From Oscillospiraceae bacterium (GTDB lineage: Bacteria > Bacillota > Clostridia > Oscillospirales > Acutalibacteraceae): a stretch of 37,239 bases of DNA. The notes beneath the pieces are model-generated. The model did not search any database. It was given only the letters and a program-made list of their open reading frames with translations, and was not told the origin of the DNA. Below, in pieces: positions 1 to 7,976 of the stretch (the stretch's first letter is position 1; every line of letters begins with the position of its first letter). The stretch is taken from contig JAFLUL010000014.1 in NCBI GenBank assembly GCA_022508845.1, forward strand, positions 1-37,239. The letters run 5' to 3'. Made by a program: the position numbers and the translations under genes.

Positions 1-50
1 GTTAAAATCTTTTTATTTAATAGGAAACGAGAAGTTTCCTATTAAATAAA
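1..50. repeat. Palindromic element, copy 1 (cut by window edge)
   Basis: A perfect 17-bp inverted repeat (arms 12-28 and 34-50, arm TTTATTTAATAGGAAAC) surrounds a 5-base loop. Followed or preceded by A/T runs, it could act as a bidirectional terminator. The whole 50 bases, including the GTTAAAATC flank, recur in reverse orientation at 24624-24673 with two mismatches, so this is a dispersed repeat rather than a one-off terminator. The left flank is outside the window. Confidence 0.85.
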
Positions 51-67
51 AAAGCGAAGCGTTTCAC

Positions 68-103
68 GGAATTCCCAGTTCATGATTTCGAATTCCGAAT
101 TGA
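68..103. repeat. Fragment of the AATTCGGAATT intergenic element family
   Basis: GGAATTCCC at the left and CGAATTCCGAATTG at the right resemble the ends of the larger intergenic elements at 1162, 3101 and 12677. The hairpin core seen in longer copies is absent. It lies between the palindromic element and the aminopeptidase ribosome binding site. Confidence 0.5.
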
Positions 104-146
104 AACAGTCCGACTGAATCTGATAAAAATTTTTTAGGAGACCAAA

Positions 147-1163
147 ATGACCATCAAAGAAATACTGAAAACATTATGTCTTTCGCCCTCCGTTTCGGGT
201 GACGAAGCTATGGCGGGAGAATCGCTCCGCAGGTGTCTTGCCGAAACGGGGCCGGAATTAAAGAGCGACGCCCTTGGAAACTTTATTGCCGTTATGAATC
301 CCGAGGGAAGCCCTCGGATTATGCTGGAGGCGCATCTTGATAAAATAGGCTTTATTATAACCGGAATTGACGAAAAAACCGGCTTTTTAAGAATTGATAA
401 GGTTGGCGGCTCAGACGCCCGTGTTTGCCCCGCTCAGAGAGTAAGCGTTTTCGGCAAAAGGGAGCTCAAAGGCGTTATTATAAGCACTCCGCCTCATCTT
501 GCTAAGGGCGATTCTAAAAAGGTCACTCCGATAAACGAGCTGGCTATAGACTGCGGCCTTCCCTTCAGCGAGATAAAGGATATAGTGTCCCTTGGCGACA
601 GGGCAATGATAACCGCTTCATTTTATGAGATGGGCGAAAATATAGTTTGCGCGCCTTATTTAGACGACTCAGCAGGAGCTGCCGTTCTGATAAGAGCCGC
701 TGAAATATTAAAAGAAAAAGGCTCAAAGGCAAGAGTTGAGCTTGTTTTTTCCTCCCGCGAGGAGGTTGGCGGTATGGGCGCAAAAACCGCCGCGTTTGCG
801 TCAGAGGCCGGGTACGGCATTGCCGTTGACGTGAGCTTTGCCTCAGCCCCCGGAGTTAAAGACGAAAACTCAGCCCCTTTAGGCTCGGGCGCGATGATAG
901 GAGTGTCGCCCGTTTTGCAGAGAAAAGTTTCGGATATGCTCAAAAAGGCCGCTGAGGAAAACGGCATCCCCCACACGATAGAGGTGCTCGGCCGCTCAAC
1001 CGGCACCGACGCCGACGATATAGTTATATCAAAATCGGGAATTCTCACGGGACTTGTTTCTGTCCCGATAAGAAATATGCACACGCCCGTTGAAATTGCG
1101 GACGTAACGGATATTGAAAGCGCCGCAAAGCTTTTGGCGGAGTTTACGGCGAAAATCGATTAG
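147..1163 (+). CDS. M42 family metallopeptidase (glutamyl aminopeptidase/FrvX type)
   Basis: A 338-residue cytoplasmic protein, the usual length for M42 aminopeptidases, which are di-metal enzymes that trim N-terminal residues from peptides and form large tetrahedral assemblies. Expected metal and catalytic landmarks are visible: EAHLDKIGF (His63, Asp65), YLDDSAGAA (Asp173/174), SSREEVGGMGA (Glu205/206), the VDVSFA Asp228 and the C-terminal His in RNMHTPVE (312). The central stretch with GDRAMI matches the family's inserted beta domain. There is no signal peptide. The start is supported by AGGAG at 136-140, six bases upstream of ATG. The gene stands alone between repeat elements, and a repeat begins directly at its TAG stop. 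Substrate specificity within M42 cannot be read from the sequence. Confidence 0.93.
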   Translation: MTIKEILKTLCLSPSVSGDEAMAGESLRRCLAETGPELKSDALGNFIAVMNPEGSPRIMLEAHLDKIGFIITGIDEKTGFLRIDKVGGSDARVCPAQRVSVFGKRELKGVIISTPPHLAKGDSKKVTPINELAIDCGLPFSEIKDIVSLGDRAMITASFYEMGENIVCAPYLDDSAGAAVLIRAAEILKEKGSKARVELVFSSREEVGGMGAKTAAFASEAGYGIAVDVSFASAPGVKDENSAPLGSGAMIGVSPVLQRKVSDMLKKAAEENGIPHTIEVLGRSTGTDADDIVISKSGILTGLVSVPIRNMHTPVEIADVTDIESAAKLLAEFTAKID

Positions 1164-1308
1164 GAATTCGGAATTTCGGAAAAATCGCAAGTGATTTTTG
1201 ATTAAATAGATATAATTTCAAATTTCATCATTTAACGGAAATTTCAGAGTAAATTTTTTGCTGTCAAATTATATATTTAATATAATTCCGAATTACGCAT
1301 TCCGAATC
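1162..1308. repeat. Intergenic element, long copy, abutting the M42 stop codon
   Basis: It starts inside the stop codon with GGAATTCGGAATTTCGG and ends with AATTCCGAATTACG and CATTCCGAATCA, so the ends are inverted relative to each other. Next to the left end lies the shared hairpin (AAAAATCGC / GTGATTTTT, about 1181-1199). The left third matches the reverse complement of the copy at 13540-13586. The centre is AT-rich and unlike the other copies. Confidence 0.75.
1258..1286 (+). promoter_or_regulatory. Possible promoter for the GH2 gene
   Basis: TTGCTG at 1258-1263, a 17-base spacer and TATAAT at 1281-1286. The -10 is perfect and the -35 matches only partly. It lies inside the repeat element, about 45 bases before the GH2 start, so the element may supply transcription to the next gene. 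Confidence 0.45.
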
Positions 1309-1330
1309 ATACATAATTGGGAGGTATTTT

Positions 1331-3103
1331 ATGACTCAGTTACTCACCCGCTGGGGGCGTGAGCTTAAAAGCGAATGCCCGTTAAACGATTACCCCCGTC
1401 CTCAGATGGAGAGAAATTCCTTTATCTGTCTCAACGGGCAGTGGGACTATGCAATTTATCCGAAAAACTCTGAGTTTTCGGGCTATGAGGGCAAGATAAC
1501 CGTTCCGTTCAGCCCCGAAACGGTTCTCAGCGGCGTTAACAGAACCGTTACGCCGAACGACGTTCTCTATTACAGAAAAAATTTCCGCTTTACCAAAACA
1601 AACAGCCGCGCGCTGCTGCATTTCGGCGCGGTGGATTATGCGTGCGAGGTAAAATTAAACGGCATTTCGCTCGGCAGCCACACCGGCGGCTATTTCCCGT
1701 TTTGTTTTGACGCCACCCCGGCAATAATCAGCGGCGAAAACGAACTCACTTTAACCGTGACCGACCCGAGCGAAACCGGGAGCGGGGCAAGCGGCAAGCA
1801 GACCTCAAAGCGCGGCGGAATATGGTATACTCCGCAGTCGGGCATATGGCAGACGGTATGGATTGAGGAAGTTCCCGAGAGCTTTATTGAGAGCGTTAAA
1901 ATAACCCCCGATATTGATAACGGGCTTGTTAATATAAAAGTTAATATCAACGGCGAAAAGAGCGAGGCGAAAATTTCGGTTCTCGATAATGGAAAAATAA
2001 AGGCCGAGGGGCAAACCCTGGGCGGCGAAGCTTCCGTTTCGCTTTCGGATTTTCAGCTCTGGAGCCCCGAAACGCCTTACTTATATGATTTGGTTATTAA
2101 AACCGATTCGGACGAAGTTAAGAGCTATTTCGGAATGAGAAAATTCGGAGTCGGCAAGGATAAAAAGGGCGTTGCGCGCCTGATGCTCAACAACGAGCCT
2201 TATTTTATGAACGGCCTGCTCGATCAGGGATATTGGAGCGACGGAATGTATACCGCTCCGTCGGATGAGGCTCTGATTTATGATATTGCCGTGATGAAAG
2301 AGATGGGCTTTAATATGCTCAGAAAGCATATAAAAATTGAGCCGCTCAGGTGGTATTATCACTGTGACCGTCTCGGTATGCTCGTTTGGCAGGATATGAT
2401 AAACGGCGGAAACGAGGTAAATCAGTTAACGGCTGCCGTTCTCCCGGCTTTTCATCTTGCAACAAATTCAAGAAGGCTCGGCAATATAAAGGACACAGAG
2501 AAAAGCTATAAATTATTCTCCCGTGAGGACGAAAAGGGAAGAGAAGAATATTATATTGATGCAAAAAGAATGATAGATTCGCTTTATAACTGCGTATCCC
2601 TCTGCCTGTGGGTTCCTTTTAACGAGGGCTGGGGACAGTTTGACGCGCTTAAGGCCGAAAAATTCTTCCGCGAAAACGATCCCACCCGCATAATTGACCA
2701 TGCCAGCGGCTGGCACGACCAGGGCGGCGGCGATGTTAACAGCTTTCATATTTATTTCACCCCGTTTTTCTTCCCAAAAAGGGATAAAAATGACTGCAGA
2801 GCCATAGCTCTCACGGAATTCGGCGGCTATTCTATGAAAACCGAGGGTCACGTTTATAACACCGAAAAAATGTTCGGCTACCGAAAATATTCCTCCCGTG
2901 AGCAGCTTGAAAACGCGCTCGAAAAGCTCTATGGCAGATTGGAGCCGCTCATAGAGCGCAAGGGACTTTCGGCTCTTGTTTATACCGAGGTATCTGACGT
3001 TGAGGACGAAACCAACGGTCTTTTGACCTATGACCGTGAGGTTGTAAAGGTAAGCATTGATCTTATGAAAAAGATAAACGCAAAGATGAGGTTTAAAATC
3101 TGA
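1331..3103 (+). CDS. Glycoside hydrolase family 2 (beta-galactosidase/glucuronidase-like)
   Basis: A 590-residue enzyme with the GH2 layout: an N-terminal sugar-binding jelly-roll (about 25-180, with LNGQWDYAIYP and VKLNGISLGSHTGGYFPF), an immunoglobulin-like domain (about 185-275, ending FGMRKFGV) and a TIM barrel (about 285-590). The barrel holds the acid/base motif WVPFNEGWGQ (Glu432) and the nucleophile motif ALTEFGGYS (Glu496). There is no signal peptide, so it probably hydrolyses imported glycosides in the cytoplasm. It is shorter than LacZ and lacks the C-terminal domains, like many gut Clostridia GH2 proteins. GGGAGG at 1319-1324 sets the start. The TGA stop is also the first three bases of the next repeat element. 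The sugar specificity is not determined. Confidence 0.92.
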   Translation: MTQLLTRWGRELKSECPLNDYPRPQMERNSFICLNGQWDYAIYPKNSEFSGYEGKITVPFSPETVLSGVNRTVTPNDVLYYRKNFRFTKTNSRALLHFGAVDYACEVKLNGISLGSHTGGYFPFCFDATPAIISGENELTLTVTDPSETGSGASGKQTSKRGGIWYTPQSGIWQTVWIEEVPESFIESVKITPDIDNGLVNIKVNINGEKSEAKISVLDNGKIKAEGQTLGGEASVSLSDFQLWSPETPYLYDLVIKTDSDEVKSYFGMRKFGVGKDKKGVARLMLNNEPYFMNGLLDQGYWSDGMYTAPSDEALIYDIAVMKEMGFNMLRKHIKIEPLRWYYHCDRLGMLVWQDMINGGNEVNQLTAAVLPAFHLATNSRRLGNIKDTEKSYKLFSREDEKGREEYYIDAKRMIDSLYNCVSLCLWVPFNEGWGQFDALKAEKFFRENDPTRIIDHASGWHDQGGGDVNSFHIYFTPFFFPKRDKNDCRAIALTEFGGYSMKTEGHVYNTEKMFGYRKYSSREQLENALEKLYGRLEPLIERKGLSALVYTEVSDVEDETNGLLTYDREVVKVSIDLMKKINAKMRFKI

Positions 3104-3237
3104 TTCGGAATTCGGAAAGCGTGATTCTGAATTAAATAAGAGCTTGGAGCTTATATTTCGGAACCTGCGGTTTGCAATATAAAAATCCAAAATCGTTTGC
3201 GATTTTCCCGGAATGCCGGATAACGCATTCTGAATCA
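3101..3237. repeat. Intergenic element, long copy, supplying the GH2 stop codon
   Basis: It begins TGATTCGGAATTCGG and ends CGCATTCTGAATCA. Inside are ATTTCGGAACCTGCGG and the hairpin core AAAATCGTTTGCGATTTT (about 3189-3206). The order ATTTCGGAACCT, hairpin, CCGAAT-type end is the same as in the copies at 13519-13586 and 24747-24919. The first TGA is the stop codon of the GH2 gene. Confidence 0.75.
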
Positions 3238-3273
3238 AATTATATTTCTTGTGTTCCTGCCAGAGGAGAAAAA

Positions 3274-5580
3274 ATGTACCGTTTTAAGAAATTCATTTCA
3301 TTATTTCTCAGCGTTTTTATGTTCTTAGGAACAGCTGCTTTGATCCCGTTTTCGGCGTTCGCGGCGGGGGAAATCTCCCTCGGCAAAGAGCAGACGGTTA
3401 ACATCGGCAGCGAAGGGAAACAGGTTTATTTTTCCTTTATCCCCGAAAAAACTCTCGTTTATGAGTTTATTTCGGTGTCTGAAGCTGTTGACCCCTGCGG
3501 CTATATTTATAACAGCGACATGGAACTGATGTATTCGTGCGATGATAAGGAAGAAGAGGAAAGCCTTGATTTCAGCATTGCAGCAAGACTCATCAAGGGC
3601 AAAAAATATTATCTTTCGGCTGCTCTCTTTGAGGGGAGCAAGGGTTCGTTTAAGGTTTTGCTCAGAGCATACGAGGGAATATTTGTTGAGGACTTTACCG
3701 GCGATATAGAGGTAAAACCCGGCGAGAGCTTTGTTTTAACAACCAATGCCTATTCAAACTCGGGCGAGCTAAATTATCAGTGGGATATGGAATATTTATC
3801 CTTCGATAAAAACGGAGAATATTTTTGGGAAGAGAGGATCCTTCAAGACGGAAAATCAAATTCTCTGAGCATTGCAAAAGCAAAGATGTCCGGGCATATC
3901 AAGTGCATTATTTCGGATCCCCACGGGAATCATAAAGACGTGTGGTTTGAGGTTCATCTTAACAGCGGACTTAAAGCTGAAATTCAGGGGAATGAATTCA
4001 GGGATGTTGTTCCCGGCAGCAATGAAACTCTCAGCGTTTGCGCTTCTTCCGAAGTAGGCTCAGTTCACTATAAATGGTATAAGGAATATAAGGTATATAC
4101 TGCGCGAGGGGATTATGATTGGGAGCGCAAGCTCATTTCGGGCGAAGAAAAAAACAGCTTAACTCTCGTTTCCCCCTCCGAGGGCGCGAGCTATTGCTGC
4201 CTTGTTTACGATGACTATAATAATATTGAGGAAATCTGGTTTTATGTGAGTATGAACAGCGGTTTTACCGCCTCAGCTGCGGGAAACACCTCGCTCAGCG
4301 TTAAACCCGGTTCCTCCCTTACCCTAAGCGTCAACGCGGCGGTAAATAAGGGAAAAATCCATTATCAGTGGTATAAAAAGCAAAAGTCCGCCGATTCGGA
4401 GCGCTATGTAATAGAAAAGCTCTTCAGCGGCACCTCAAAGGATATTACGCTTAAAAACCTGAAATACTGCGCCGATTACGTATGCTTTGTTTCGGATGAT
4501 TACGGAAACTTTGAATATGTTTTGTTTTCTGTAAGCATTTTGAGCGGATTCAAAATAAATTCGCCCCATATAACCGAGCTTACTGTTGGAGCAGGGATTT
4601 CGGCAACTCTCTCGGTTAACGCCGTATCGGATGCGCCTCTTTCATATCAGTGGGGAAGCAGCTACGGCTTTGAAAATAACGGCGCGTTTGAAAACGGAAC
4701 AGGCCCACAGTTTACAACCCCCTCTGTTTATGACTGTTCCGAGATTTATTGCCGCGTAACGGACGCCTGCGGAAACGAAGACACCGTTTGGTTTTATTTG
4801 ACCCCCGACAGCGGTATGGTTCATAAATTCGACGAACCGTTCTGGATTTGGAACAGCGATTATTCCTCCGCAAAAGCGAAGTTTGTTTGCAAGTCCGAAA
4901 GCGCGCATATTCAATTTGTTGACGCTGAAATAACAAAAACCGTAACGTCCGCAACCTGCACTTCAGACGGCAAAACCGTTTATACCGCCTCCGCTTCCTT
5001 CTATGGCAAAACCTACACCGCCTCAATATCGGTTGCCGGCGCGAGTGCGTCAGGTCACAAATGGAACAATGGCATTGTAACCCGATCCGCAACCGAGATA
5101 AAAGAGGGCGTTAAAACCTTCACCTGCTCCGTTTGCGGTACAAAGAGAACCGAAAGCATTCCAAAACTCAGCGTCAGTGATCTCGGCGCCTCCGAGCTTA
5201 CGGAGAAAGACGGATATTTGTATGTCAGGCCGGAGCTCACCTGCGCCGAGATAATAAAGACCGCCGGAAAAGGCTCAAAGCTGCTGAAACCAAACGGCTC
5301 TCTTCTTAAATCGGATGAAAAAGCAGGCTCAGGTATGACGCTCATTAAGACGAACGGAACGATTCTTACCGTAATAGTTAAGGGAGACTGCGATTGCGAC
5401 GGCGAAATAACCGCCTCGGATGCGCGCATTGCGCTGAGAATTGCCGTTGATCTTGAAAATCCCACTCCGCTGCAAAAAACAGCCGGACTTGTTGACAGCT
5501 CAAAGGCTGAAATAACCGCCTCGGATGCGCGCCTTATCCTTCGCGCAGCGGTTAATCTTGAAACATTAAATCTCTATTGA
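3274..5580 (+). CDS. Secreted Ig-like repeat protein with C-terminal dockerin
   Basis: A 768-residue exported protein. The start at 3274 is chosen because AGAGGAG lies just upstream and a signal peptide follows at once (MYRFKKFISLFLSVFMFLG, cleavage near AFA-A). An upstream in-frame ATG at 3172 lies in a repeat element. Residues about 34-138 resemble a bacterial pre-peptidase C-type beta domain (DLxx-rich, GKKYYLSA). Four Ig-like repeats of about 95 residues follow (about 139, 231, 329 and 424), each with a YQW or YKWY core and ending in xxSGxxx. At about 535-625 there is a CxxC-bearing domain (ASGHKWNNG, CSVCGTKR). The end (about 703-768) is a type I dockerin pair: GDCDCDGEITASDARIALR and a second unit AEITASDARLILRAAV; only the first keeps the full acidic calcium loop. 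No catalytic domain is visible, so it probably acts as an adhesin or a cellulosome-type component. Confidence 0.85.
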   Translation: MYRFKKFISLFLSVFMFLGTAALIPFSAFAAGEISLGKEQTVNIGSEGKQVYFSFIPEKTLVYEFISVSEAVDPCGYIYNSDMELMYSCDDKEEEESLDFSIAARLIKGKKYYLSAALFEGSKGSFKVLLRAYEGIFVEDFTGDIEVKPGESFVLTTNAYSNSGELNYQWDMEYLSFDKNGEYFWEERILQDGKSNSLSIAKAKMSGHIKCIISDPHGNHKDVWFEVHLNSGLKAEIQGNEFRDVVPGSNETLSVCASSEVGSVHYKWYKEYKVYTARGDYDWERKLISGEEKNSLTLVSPSEGASYCCLVYDDYNNIEEIWFYVSMNSGFTASAAGNTSLSVKPGSSLTLSVNAAVNKGKIHYQWYKKQKSADSERYVIEKLFSGTSKDITLKNLKYCADYVCFVSDDYGNFEYVLFSVSILSGFKINSPHITELTVGAGISATLSVNAVSDAPLSYQWGSSYGFENNGAFENGTGPQFTTPSVYDCSEIYCRVTDACGNEDTVWFYLTPDSGMVHKFDEPFWIWNSDYSSAKAKFVCKSESAHIQFVDAEITKTVTSATCTSDGKTVYTASASFYGKTYTASISVAGASASGHKWNNGIVTRSATEIKEGVKTFTCSVCGTKRTESIPKLSVSDLGASELTEKDGYLYVRPELTCAEIIKTAGKGSKLLKPNGSLLKSDEKAGSGMTLIKTNGTILTVIVKGDCDCDGEITASDARIALRIAVDLENPTPLQKTAGLVDSSKAEITASDARLILRAAVNLETLNLY

Positions 5581-5594
5581 TTTAAAAAAATTAA

Positions 5595-5638
5595 GGGCGT
5601 TTGCTGAAACCGAAGAGGACAGCAAACGTCCTTTTTTT
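5595..5638 (+). terminator. Rho-independent terminator of the dockerin protein gene
   Basis: Arms GGGCGTTTGCT (5595-5605) and AGCAAACGTCC (5621-5631) pair over 11 bases with one G-U, followed by seven T. It lies 15 bases after the stop codon. Confidence 0.85.
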
Positions 5639-5648
5639 GCTGCGTGTT

Positions 5649-5676
5649 TTGAAAAAACGGCTTGTTCGTGTATAAT
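5649..5676 (+). promoter_or_regulatory. Promoter of the decayed DUF4160-DUF2442 pair
   Basis: TTGAAA at 5649-5654, a 16-base spacer and TATAAT at 5671-5676, 12 bases before the remnant ATG at 5688. The promoter looks intact although the genes behind it are broken. Confidence 0.55.
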
Positions 5677-5687
5677 AATACGAAGAA

Positions 5688-5829
5688 ATGATTGCCTTGC
5701 CGGAATTAAGCAGAATTTTATAATATTGCAATTAATATGATATATTCGGATAATGAGCAGAGCCATAAGCCGCATTTTCACGTTTATTTTGCGGAATATA
5801 CAGCTTCTGTTGAAAAATCAAACCCTTGA
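5688..5829 (+). pseudogene. DUF4160 family remnant (frameshifted, truncated)
   Basis: From the ATG at 5688 the frame reads MIALPELSRIL and stops at 5721. After a one-base shift near 5715 the next frame continues FYNIAINMIYSDNEQ then SHKPHFHVYFAEYTASVEK to a stop at 5827-5829. Joined, this follows the N-terminal half of DUF4160 proteins, whose hallmarks are PELSRFYG and a PHFHV motif followed by EY. Intact members are about 80-100 residues, so the C-terminal half is missing. The assignment comes from memory of the family. DUF4160 genes usually stand directly before DUF2442 genes, as here. Confidence 0.65.
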
Positions 5830-5846
5830 AGTAAGGAGGTTTTCAG

Positions 5847-5946
5847 ATGTATATTCAAAAACGGAACAGCCCATATAGGCGAACAGAAAAAGCCTGTCTC
5901 CGTTTCCGGAGTTAGAGTGCTTCCGGATTATAAATTATGGATATAG
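5847..5946 (+). pseudogene. DUF2442 family remnant (frameshifted, truncated)
   Basis: A textbook Shine-Dalgarno, TAAGGAGGT (5832-5840), precedes ATG at 5847. The first codons read MYI, then one extra base at about 5856 breaks the frame. The following frame reads KNGTAHIGEQKKPVSVSG then VRVLPDYKLWI and meets TAG at 5944-5946. This matches the start of DUF2442 proteins, which carry a V-x-x-V-x-x-L-x-D-Y-x-L core. The rest of the domain (FDF...) is gone, replaced by the end of the opposite-strand DUF3048 gene two bases later. Read without the shift, the ATG gives a meaningless 22-codon peptide. Confidence 0.6.
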
Positions 5947-5948
5947 TA

Positions 5949-7013
5949 TTAGTATATGCTTTTTCCCTGCTGCGTACTTCTTACAAACCCGATATATGAA
6001 TTGCCGGGATTCAGGGTGAGGGGGGAGCCGTCTGCGCTTAAAAGCTGAAGCTTATCGGTGGTTTCGCCTTTTGTCCAGCTTATTTCCTCGAGCTTTCCTC
6101 CGGAGATATAAACGCCTTTGCCGCCGTTTTGGAGCAGGAGATCCTGATGTCCGGAGGAATCGTGCATATCAGCCATTTGAACATAGAGGATCAAAACGTT
6201 TGTATAGGAGCATTCATTTCTGTTTTCATCCGTGCAGGGAGTGCCGTTTATTTTCGGGTTGTATTTGCCGGCGGTTTCGTTGAAGGTAAAGTCGTATTTA
6301 TAGCTGCTTGAATATTCAAAGTGGATAGAAGTGCAGTCGTTTCCGTTAAGAGTTCTTTTTTCAAAGCTGAAAGGCTTTTTATATGCAGGATCAACCTGTG
6401 TTTCAAGGCCTAAATCAGCAATAGACTGCCTTAAGCCGCTGCCGGTTAAAACAAGCGTGTGCTCGGTTGAAACGCCGCGGGATTTATCCCTGTAAAAGCA
6501 GCCGTCGTAGGTAAGTCCGTCAATTTCGCTGAGCGTTCCCCGGTGCTGCTTTATCATATTAAGAGCCATATCGCTGCCGCCGCAGTGAACAAAGAGCATA
6601 TCCATTCCGATAGCCAGCTCAACTATGTCGTGACGCGCGCTTCTGACAGGCCCCACCTTCTCGGGGACTTTATCCGCGTTTGAATAGAGCCAGAGCATAC
6701 GCGAAATTCCGCCCTCAACCTCATATTCCATAACAATATCGGGCGTTGTAAAGCCCCATTGGGGTCTTGCCTTCGGATGATTTTCAACAACAATGCCGAT
6801 CGGTTTGCTGTTTTCGTATTTTTCGTCATATCCCGTTTGCCCCGTGAGCGGGTCGGTCAGCCCGGGCACGTCAATATCCTGAGTTTCGGTTTCAGAGCTG
6901 CCTTCGGTTGTTGTGTTGTCTGTCTGCTCCTTTTTGCAGGAGGGAAGCATAAATGCCGCGGCAAAAAGTATGGCCGCAGCGGTAATTATCGAAATAAACT
7001 TTTTGATTTCCAT
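5949..7013 (-). CDS. DUF3048 (YerB-like) lipoprotein
   Basis: A 354-residue protein with a lipoprotein signal: MEIKKF, a hydrophobic core and the lipobox MLPSC (Cys26). A Ser/Thr/Glu-rich linker (about 30-50) leads to DUF3048 landmarks: PIGIVVENHPKARPQWG (71-87), DIVMEYEVEGGISRM, the family signature VGPVRSARHD (120-129) and FVHCGGSD. YerB of Bacillus subtilis is the named relative; the function of the family is not established. An ATG exists at 7079, but it would place the start upstream of the predicted transcription start and add a charged, non-signal leader, so the ATG at 7013 is preferred. It stands alone, convergent with the DUF4160-DUF2442 remnants. Confidence 0.88.
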   Translation of the reverse strand: MEIKKFISIITAAAILFAAAFMLPSCKKEQTDNTTTEGSSETETQDIDVPGLTDPLTGQTGYDEKYENSKPIGIVVENHPKARPQWGFTTPDIVMEYEVEGGISRMLWLYSNADKVPEKVGPVRSARHDIVELAIGMDMLFVHCGGSDMALNMIKQHRGTLSEIDGLTYDGCFYRDKSRGVSTEHTLVLTGSGLRQSIADLGLETQVDPAYKKPFSFEKRTLNGNDCTSIHFEYSSSYKYDFTFNETAGKYNPKINGTPCTDENRNECSYTNVLILYVQMADMHDSSGHQDLLLQNGGKGVYISGGKLEEISWTKGETTDKLQLLSADGSPLTLNPGNSYIGFVRSTQQGKSIY

Positions 7014-7050
7014 TTTTCTTCGCCTTTTTTCGATTTTTTTCTCTGCGGCT

Positions 7051-7079
7051 ATTATATATCTTTTTGGATTGAGGGTCAA
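7051..7079 (-). promoter_or_regulatory. Promoter of the DUF3048 lipoprotein gene
   Basis: On the minus strand, TTGACC (7074-7079), a 17-base spacer and TATAAT (7051-7056). Transcription should begin near 7044, which supports the start codon at 7013 over 7079. Confidence 0.75.
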
Positions 7080-7210
7080 TAGTAATTTTTGCTCGTTTTG
7101 CTGATGTTCCTCTCGGCCGCGGGATGGGAGAGTATAGCTTTATAAATTGATGAGAAAATTTATATTGATATTTCCGTTGAAATATAAAATTATAAATTTA
7201 CAGTATAATT

Positions 7211-7316
7211 AAAAATCGCTTGCGATTTTTCCTTTCATCCATTTCCCATCCCGCGAGCAAAGCGAACAATATCCTGCGAGCGGAGCGAACAATATCCCGC
7301 GGGAGGAGCCGGCAAT
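7211..7316. repeat. Hairpin plus three tandem 23-bp units at the HAD gene stop
   Basis: The hairpin AAAAATCGC-TT-GCGATTTTT (7211-7230) is followed by three degenerate 23-bp direct repeats at 7248-7270, 7271-7293 and 7294-7316. Their shared pattern is ATCCyGCGaGCrrAGCGAACAAT; the third is most diverged. The last unit ends on the base before the stop codon of the minus-strand HAD gene. The same hairpin-plus-unit arrangement occurs at 22041-22100. The rest of the intergenic stretch (7080-7210) is AT-rich with nothing recognisable. Confidence 0.8.
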
Positions 7317-7961
7317 TTAGATTTCTTTGAGCAGCTCCTGCGGCTTGTCTATCAGCGTTTTTGCTCCGTTGGATAAAAGAAATTCCCTGTCCTTAAATCC
7401 CCAGGTTACCGAAATTATGGGCAGTCCCGCGTTTTTGGAGGTTTCAATGTCCACCTCTGAATCGCCCACAAAAAGAGCCTCCTCTTTTTTTATATTCAGC
7501 TCTCTCAGCACCGCCTCAACCTCGTCGGGCGCGGGCTTCTTTTTTATTTTATCGCTCTCTCCGACGCACATATCGAAGAGAGAACCGAAATATTCTTCTG
7601 CGAGCTGCTTTACCGCGCTGTCTATCTTGTTTGAAACAACCGCCGTTTTCATTCCCCGGTTTCTTATTTCGGTTATAACCTCGGTTATTCCGTCATAGGG
7701 GGCGGTTGCGTTTGCGCAGTTTTGTTCGTAGTGTTCGGAAAAGTCCGAATAAACCTTATCGGTCAGTTCTTTGTTTGTTCCCTCGGGAACGCCCCTTTCA
7801 ATGAGCTTTCTTATGCCGTTTCCAACAAAAGAGCGAACCTCGCTGAGGCTTCTTTCGGGGAGTCCGTTTTTTTTCAGCGCGTGGTTCAAAGACGCCGATA
7901 AATCCGGGAGAGTGTTGAGTATGGTTCCGTCCATATCAAAAATTATAAGCTTATATTTCAT
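7317..7961 (-). CDS. HAD family phosphatase, phosphoglycolate phosphatase-like
   Basis: A 214-residue soluble HAD hydrolase, the normal length for Gph/PgmB/PpaX-type enzymes. Motif I is FDMDGTILNT (Asp9 nucleophile, Asp11 acid), followed by the alpha-helical cap typical of this subfamily (about 15-85, with LPDLSASLNHAL and SFVGNGIRKLIERG). Motif II is AVVSNK, motif III the lysine in KKKPAPDEVE, and motif IV GDSEVDIETSKNAG. The GxxP(D) and SVTWGF endings are typical of phosphoglycolate phosphatases, but the family also covers other small phosphoesters, so the substrate is open. AAGGAAC upstream of the ATG serves as ribosome binding site. It lies just after the terminator of the ffh-rpsP-khpA group and may need readthrough. 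Confidence 0.88.
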   Translation of the reverse strand: MKYKLIIFDMDGTILNTLPDLSASLNHALKKNGLPERSLSEVRSFVGNGIRKLIERGVPEGTNKELTDKVYSDFSEHYEQNCANATAPYDGITEVITEIRNRGMKTAVVSNKIDSAVKQLAEEYFGSLFDMCVGESDKIKKKPAPDEVEAVLRELNIKKEEALFVGDSEVDIETSKNAGLPIISVTWGFKDREFLLSNGAKTLIDKPQELLKEI

Positions 7962-7976
7962 TTTGATGTTCCTTTA

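Noticed and set aside
2513-3238. Minus-strand open frame of 241 codons over the GH2 3' half
   Set aside because: It overlaps the catalytic barrel of GH2, begins inside a repeat element and has no recognisable protein features.
3172-3273. Upstream in-frame ATG extending the dockerin protein by 34 residues
   Set aside because: The extension is encoded by a repeat element, and the ATG at 3274 has a good ribosome binding site directly followed by a signal peptide.
5847-5915. 22-codon peptide starting at the strong ribosome binding site
   Set aside because: The other frame reads as the DUF2442 start, so the short peptide is the product of a frameshift rather than a real small gene.
7248-7316. 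Tandem 23-bp units considered as a CRISPR array
   Set aside because: The units are directly adjacent with no spacers, only three in number and degenerate, and no cas genes are nearby.
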